In this document: piece after piece, positions 58,912 to 64,000 of the stretch
Layout of the letters: each line of letters starts with the position of its first letter
Position numbering within the stretch: position 1 is the first letter of the stretch
Origin: Ostrinia nubilalis
Taxonomy: Eukaryota > Arthropoda > Insecta > Lepidoptera > Crambidae
NCBI RefSeq assembly: GCF_963855985.1
Contig: NC_087107.1
Location: forward strand, 6,696,001 to 6,760,000
Length of the DNA stretch: 64,000 nucleotides
Reading direction: 5' to 3'
Position numbers and translations under genes: made by a program
Notes under the pieces: generated by a model
What the model was told of the DNA's origin: nothing
The model's input: the letters and a program-made list of their open reading frames with translations, nothing else
The model's database searches: none

Positions 58912-59160
58912 GTTTTAGGCTTGATTTTGATCAAATTGTGTGCATAGATGACTTTGATTCATCTACGAAAGCGCATATGAATAAGTTTCAACTGTTATTG
59001 TCATTGTAGAGAAACAAAAACTACAAATTATATCCAAATCAGTGCTCTAGATTGTTGAGAATTTAGGATCTTCAGTTTTTTTTCGATGTTCACTGAGGTA
59101 AGAAATATCAAAACAATAGGCTGTATAAGTTACCCAAACAAAACACTAAAATATTTAAGT

Positions 59161-59276
59161 ATTGTTTATGGGTTGTTCGTCATCTCGCACCTGTCAAACT
59201 CGCTAGCAGGCGCGAGTTGGGAAATTCCGATTTTACCTATTATTTTGTTCGTCAACTCGCACCTTTTCAAAAGTAC
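59161..59276 (+). repeat. Left arm of a long inverted repeat (2.16 kb apart)
   Basis: Contains GTTCGTCATCTCGCACCTGT, 'ctcgctagcaggcgcgagtt' and 'gtcaactcgcacctttt', each present reversed at 61231-61321 in the same relative order. Confidence 0.65.
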
Positions 59277-60712
59277 AGTCAAATAAAAACGAATTGAAAC
59301 TAAAAACTTTCAGTGTGTCGGGCATGTAGTGATCAAACTTTAAGGGATTCTTTGAATCAGTGCATTTTCGCATGTTAACCGCGCTATGGAACCACTGGGA
59401 AGGGGTATCCTTGTTCAACAATGACGTCGAAACTAAAAGACCTAGACTAATAAATGTTCATTCGTTTTGTAGAATATCTGGTTTTTCTTACGTTGTAAAA
59501 TAACTGAAAAGAAGTGAAAATGACATATTTTTTCTACTTAAATCCATTCTTACTCCTTTAAAATGAAATAAATAAATATCCTTAAACATTTTACGCTACG
59601 CTTCTAGTCCCAAACTAAGCAAAGTAAAAAAAACAACGGATATTTAAACATATTTTTTTCTCTTCTACCAAGAGATAATTTTATTTACCTATTCAAATTC
59701 AAATTATTTGTTTGCAATAAATAGCCTTTTATTAGGAATTATTTGTACTAGTTCCTTACTTATTAAATTAGCGTTTTGTAAGAAGAATTTTACGAAAATT
59801 GATTATTTCCATACTAACATTTTTTGTGAATTTTTAAGGAACCACAAATTCAAATTTTATTAAATTTTGTGGGTAGATTTAAACAACATTGTCCTAACCC
59901 TAACCCAAACTTGTCATCTAATAATAAATTATGGCAACTATTTCTTCATAGTTTGAAAATGTAAGGCAAAAATGTTTATGTTTTACAAAACTTTGAAGAT
60001 CAGATATCTCGAAAACTATACAAGATATACAAAAACTTGACTTACAAATTAAATTAATTTTAATTCTCTAGAAGTATTCATATCGCTAGGATGCTTGGTT
60101 TTTTATTTAGAAAGTTTTTGACATATAAGCGAAAAACCCAAAAATGGGACCTTCAAAGGCTGCGGTGGAGAACTTTTGATAATGTTCATCCCCTAACTAG
60201 CTAATCCAAACAAAGTTACAATGTTAAAAATTATGTTCCAAGCATTTCCCTCTGTACATTTTCATTGCCTGGCCATTTTTCATGTTAAAAGAATACGAAT
60301 GTATTATTTCAGAAGCTAAATTTATAAGATTTGATGTTCTCTAGTTCAAGCTTGAACTATTTTTTTAGGATTGTTTGTTAAAGCTGTACAATGTAAATTG
60401 TTAGTTAATTGTAAAATTGGTAATAATAATTGTTGTTCTTCATTTGACACTTTCTTTGGGATATTTAGGTGGCATTTAAAAGAACGCGAATTAATATATT
60501 TGAAGCCTTTTAATATCCCGTGGCTTAGTTATAAAATCTGAGGTTAGATGCCGTGGCAAAAAAAAATATCTGCGGCTTGACTTATTATAATTCGCCATTA
60601 CTAAATAGCTAGAAATCTAGCTTTGTTTTTAAATATACCTACTTAAATATTAGTAGACAGTTTACATACTAGGTACCTATTAGGTATCCTCAGGACATTG
60701 TGATATCCTACT
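59277..60712. other. AT-rich interior between the inverted arms
   Basis: No open frame above 60 codons that looks like a transposase. A reversed LINE-type tail (TTCAAA)n is at 59692-59708. Confidence 0.35.
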
Positions 60713-61051
60713 TCCTACTAATATTATAAATGCGAAAGTTTGGATGATGTCATGATGTCTGAATGTTTGTTACTCTTTCATGCAAAAACTACTGAACGGA
60801 TTTTGTTCAAAATTTACAGTATTATTGTTTATAACCCAGATTAACATATAGGCTATAATTTATGACGATATGTGACCAACTTTTCAATAAATAAATAAGA
60901 CGTGGGTAAAAAGCGCCATCTATCGTCACTGGTTAAAATCTACAGCGCTGGACAAAAAATTTGACGTTTGTAAATTATTCATGCGGGGGAAGCCGTGAAA
61001 CTCCATCTATCATCATCATTAGTAATTAAACGAGGTCCACGCGGCCGCTAG
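60713..61051 (+). mobile_element. Helitron-like non-autonomous repeat
   Basis: It opens TCCTACTAATATTATAAATG, 'cgaaagtttggatg', 'actctttcatgcaaaaacta' and 'ctgaacggattttg', a block very common in Lepidoptera, and closes GCGGCCGCTAG followed by T. A 5' TC and a 3' CTAG|T are Helitron-type ends. The usual 3' hairpin is not convincing. Confidence 0.45.
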
Positions 61052-61230
61052 TTGTTGATAATTTGTTTCTTCCCGATTTATATTTATTAGCATGTTGATT
61101 TAGAATATAAACCTATCTGAAAAGTACATTTTGTTTTATTATTAAACTCAACTCATTGCAAGTGGCTTACACATTCCTTTAAGTCATTTATTAAAACATT
61201 TTTGTAGATGACTATACATAAACACGTCAG

Positions 61231-61321
61231 ATTTCAAAAAGGTGCGAGTTGATGACATAAATAACAGAAGGTGCCAACTAGCATCTTTAGAGGTGCGAGA
61301 TGACGAATAACTCTTGTTTAT
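61231..61321 (-). repeat. Right arm of the long inverted repeat
   Basis: AAAGGTGCGAGTTGATGACA, 'ggtgccaactagcatcttta' and AGGTGCGAGATGACGAATAA mirror the left arm. Confidence 0.65.
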
Positions 61322-61951
61322 AACACACGCATGCACTCATCGGTAGTCTGCGCGCGCGCAGCCCTCGTGCTATTGACATTAGTTCGCGCTCGCGTATTTC
61401 GCAACGAACTATATCGGTGAACGAACGATGCAATAAATGCAGCCGTTTGGGAAGAGAAATGCGGCTTAAACTGTTTTGAGAGGGTTTCACTACTTTAAAT
61501 ACTATGATAGAGTAGTTTTTCTTTGTCTTTGAATTTTTTTAAAATAATTTTAATAAATTATACAGCCAATGTAGCTATTAATGTAGCAAGATATTTATTT
61601 ATTGAATCAATAAGTAAGCAAATTACTATTTTTTCAGTAAGTAGTCTTCACCCCTGATCGTACTTTACATCATACTATGTACTTACTCGTAATCATAATC
61701 ATATTACAGTATTAGCGTCTTAATAAAATCATCATCCCAGCAAAAAGAGTCTTTGACTTTTACTTTTAAATTAGTAAACTAATAGTCAAGTAATTTTCCT
61801 AAAGTCGTAACGGCCATGAGTTTTCGTGTGGCTTGTAAACATCTGTTAATGTCTCGGAGCATCGCTCCCAAGTTTTCTCACGAGTACTTCGTTTTATAGC
61901 TTCTGAGTAATTTGAGGGGTCCCCCAGGAATACAAATGACGGTTTGCGACT
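61322..61951. other. Non-coding sequence with a GC-rich start
   Basis: 61322-61450 is GC-richer and holds the 14-bp palindrome CTGCGCGCGCGCAG (61348-61361). The remainder is AT-rich. Confidence 0.35.
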
Positions 61952-62397
61952 CAGTGGCGTAGCCAGGTAACCAAGGGCCCTGGGGCAAATAAAAAATGGG
62001 GCCCCACTGCAATCTAAAATGGCTAGGTTTTATAAAGTTTATTGACATTAAGCTTACGTACTCCTGACACAGCATAAATTAATTAATTTTAAACTTTCGC
62101 GTTGCATAATTAAAATAGTCAGCCTATGACCACGGCCGATGCAACTCGGTCGAAACGTCAGGCAAATACAGGTAATATTTCAAAGTCTGCGTATCGCGTA
62201 AAAACAGCATATTTTTTTAACCGTTCTCTTCTCTTTTCTTCACAATAAAACGCACATATTCGTCAAATTTACAACACTGCCAACCCACAGAAAGAATTTA
62301 GGGAATTTCTCTCTATTTAATTTGAAAATGGGGGGCTCCCTGAACTTGGGGGCTCCGGGGCACTGTCCCGCCTAGCCCCTTAGTAGCTACGCACCTG
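61952..62397. mobile_element. hAT-like non-autonomous element with perfect 8-bp target duplication
   Basis: CAGTGGCGTAGC at the left and, reversed, CAGGTGCGTAGC at the right (10 of 12). Both flanks are TTGCGACT (61944-61951 and 62398-62405), exactly 8 bp. The interior holds GGGCCC/GGGGCCCC runs near each end, no transposase. Confidence 0.85.
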
Positions 62398-63953
62398 TTG
62401 CGACTTGAATTTTGTGGACCGTCAACGCAGGTGAAGGTGATTGACACTGATCGTTAAACTGATAGTGCGGATAAAAGTCTGGTTCTTGGTAAAGAAAATT
62501 TATTAATGCTGAAACGATACGTGTTTAATGCCTTATAAATGTAGCTTTGGACATTTTTATACGTATACTGCATGTTTTATTTGTCTTTATTTGTGTTTAA
62601 TTGTCAAGTAATGCATTATGTTGTAGTGAATCACATTACGCAATACAATAAGTTTAAACTAAGCGTTGTAGTTGCAATTGTTGTGAACACAAAGAGAAGT
62701 ACGAATCTAAAGGGAGTTGCTTCCTCTCAGATAAAACACAATTAATTTCAATCATCTCGTATGATGGGTGGAGGTTCTTTATTTGCACTCCTAATTCCTA
62801 TATAATTTTTTTTTTTTTTGTTTTTAATTGTTGTGTTTCGCAAGGTTTCATAGGATTCCGTTTACTATTGTTGTCTATTCCTTTTATGATACTATTTAGT
62901 TTTAGATCTTTCTTTCACTTGAAAATAGATCTTGATATGTATTATAAAAGGGATCGGTCCACTATCAAGCTCAGTTTGTGCAGTCAAAGTGGTTTTCCCT
63001 GTAAGCCCGGTCATGTACAAGCCAATGTGTATATTTTACTTAAAACTGTTAGGAAGGGACTCTATCTTTATTATGAGTGAAGGAAAACAGCTCTATAACT
63101 TAACTTTTATTAAAGATTAGTTTATTTATTCAAACAAACATAGCATACCTAGCCCATGTATTCTATTAAAACCAAATATGTTAACAGTTTATAAAATGTA
63201 TACTACATTATTTTGATAATTCGGAAGTGTTTATATTAAGGGTAAATAAAATTAACTTAATAGTTAAAAATTCTCTTAATTTTAAAATTAAACAAAAGTT
63301 GAATATCGTTAGTTATGTTATGTGTTTATGCAGTCCATTGAACCCCTACTACCTAAATTTTAATTACTGCTAGTCATTTCCGTACATAAGAAGAGGTACA
63401 CACATTCACTAGCAGACCCGAGCAAAACATAATAATTATAATTAATTAGCATGCCTTTGTTCCGGGTTTCCCGGGAATGGGCGGGTAATACTAATTAATT
63501 TGTAAACCACCAAAATAATCTTTTGAAGATTTCGTTTTGTTTCATGGCTGCTACCCACAAAGAGATTAAGGTAGCATGTTTATACTCTTTTAGATTTATG
63601 CAAAGGAATGTTATCGGGATTTTGAATAATTTTATCATTGAAATATTGAGTTATTTTATAATTTAGTTGGTCGGAAATTATAAGCCTATATTAGAGGGTG
63701 CTTTGATTGTTAACATTTTGTATACTAAATAAAAATACAATTTAATACCCATCCTAGAGCATTCATTCGCGTTTCAAACATAGCGTGCGCTATGATTTCA
63801 AGCAAAACAAGCAGTTATTTTGTCAGGTAGCTTGTTCACAGTTAACGCTTCAATCGTTTACTTTATACGATCCCCACATAAAGTTTTATATCTATCTAAA
63901 CATTTATTCTTAAATATACAGGTTGTCCAAAATTAGCATGGAGGTATGCAGAC
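62398..63953. other. Non-coding sequence, nothing recognised
   Basis: T-rich run at 62807-62820 and short frames only. 'acaggttgtccaaaattagc' at 63919 resembles a repeat start. Confidence 0.4.
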
Positions 63954-64000
63954 CTCATCATCATCATCATCATCATCATTTCAGCCATAGGACGTCCACT
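63954..64000 (-). repeat. LINE 3' end, cut by the window edge
   Basis: (ATC)8 followed by 'tcagccataggacgtccact' is the reversed 3' end of the same LINE family as 7448-7606; its body lies beyond 64000. Confidence 0.65.

Noticed and set aside
59892..59907. Telomere-like CCTAACCCTAACCC
   Set aside because: Two units only and of vertebrate rather than insect (CCTAA) type; within chance for AT/C-rich DNA.

Overview
The window looks like a piece of an insect nuclear genome, most likely a moth or butterfly. It is AT-rich, has one large intron-rich gene on the + strand, and is littered with small palindromic DNA elements and LINE 3' ends. Those LINE ends carry (ATC)n or (GAATTT)n tails and the phrase 'cataggacgtccactgctgaacataggcc', which I know from lepidopteran genomes. 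There is no bacterial, viral or organellar gene organisation, and I saw no tRNA, rRNA or CRISPR array.

The gene. From 24816 to 42306 a single reading frame can be followed through 22 exons. Every junction has GT..AG borders and every splice phase agrees; the joined frame gives 3127 residues plus a stop. It encodes a pleckstrin-homology protein of the PEPP/PLEKHA5-6-7 type (probably the orthologue of Drosophila kramer). The order is: a Gln/Asn-rich N-terminal region, one PH domain (exons 1-2 of the window), long Ser/Asn/Pro-rich disordered stretches including one 3.3-kb exon, a coiled-coil region (exons 11-16), and a conserved-looking basic C-terminal part. Two mutually exclusive terminal exons give two C-termini. 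The first exon in the window begins inside a codon, so at least one upstream coding exon exists, probably before position 1.

Layout. 1-24815: no convincing coding exon; probably a long 5' intron, holding many repeats (LINE 3' ends at 7.4-8.0 kb; foldback elements at 9.3, 10.8, 14.7, 19.6 and 20.5 kb; a hAT-like element at 16.2 kb; an AACCGACTTC-bordered repeat at 10.2 kb). 24816-42306: the gene, with a MITE and a perfect 28-bp palindrome in the 35-kb intron. 42307 to about 46250: AT-rich, TE-poor sequence, best read as a long 3' UTR ending near the AATAAA at 46230. 46251-64000: intergenic or intronic sequence with more repeats, including a truncated LINE with a 12-bp target duplication, a hAT-like element with a perfect 8-bp target duplication and a Helitron-like repeat, plus a few GC-richer patches that could be promoters or exons of a neighbouring gene.

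I found no new defence or enzymatic system. The points most worth a second look are the giant exon and overall size of the PLEKHA-type protein, its alternative C-termini, a repeated ten-residue motif in two consecutive exons, and several well-bounded non-autonomous elements.
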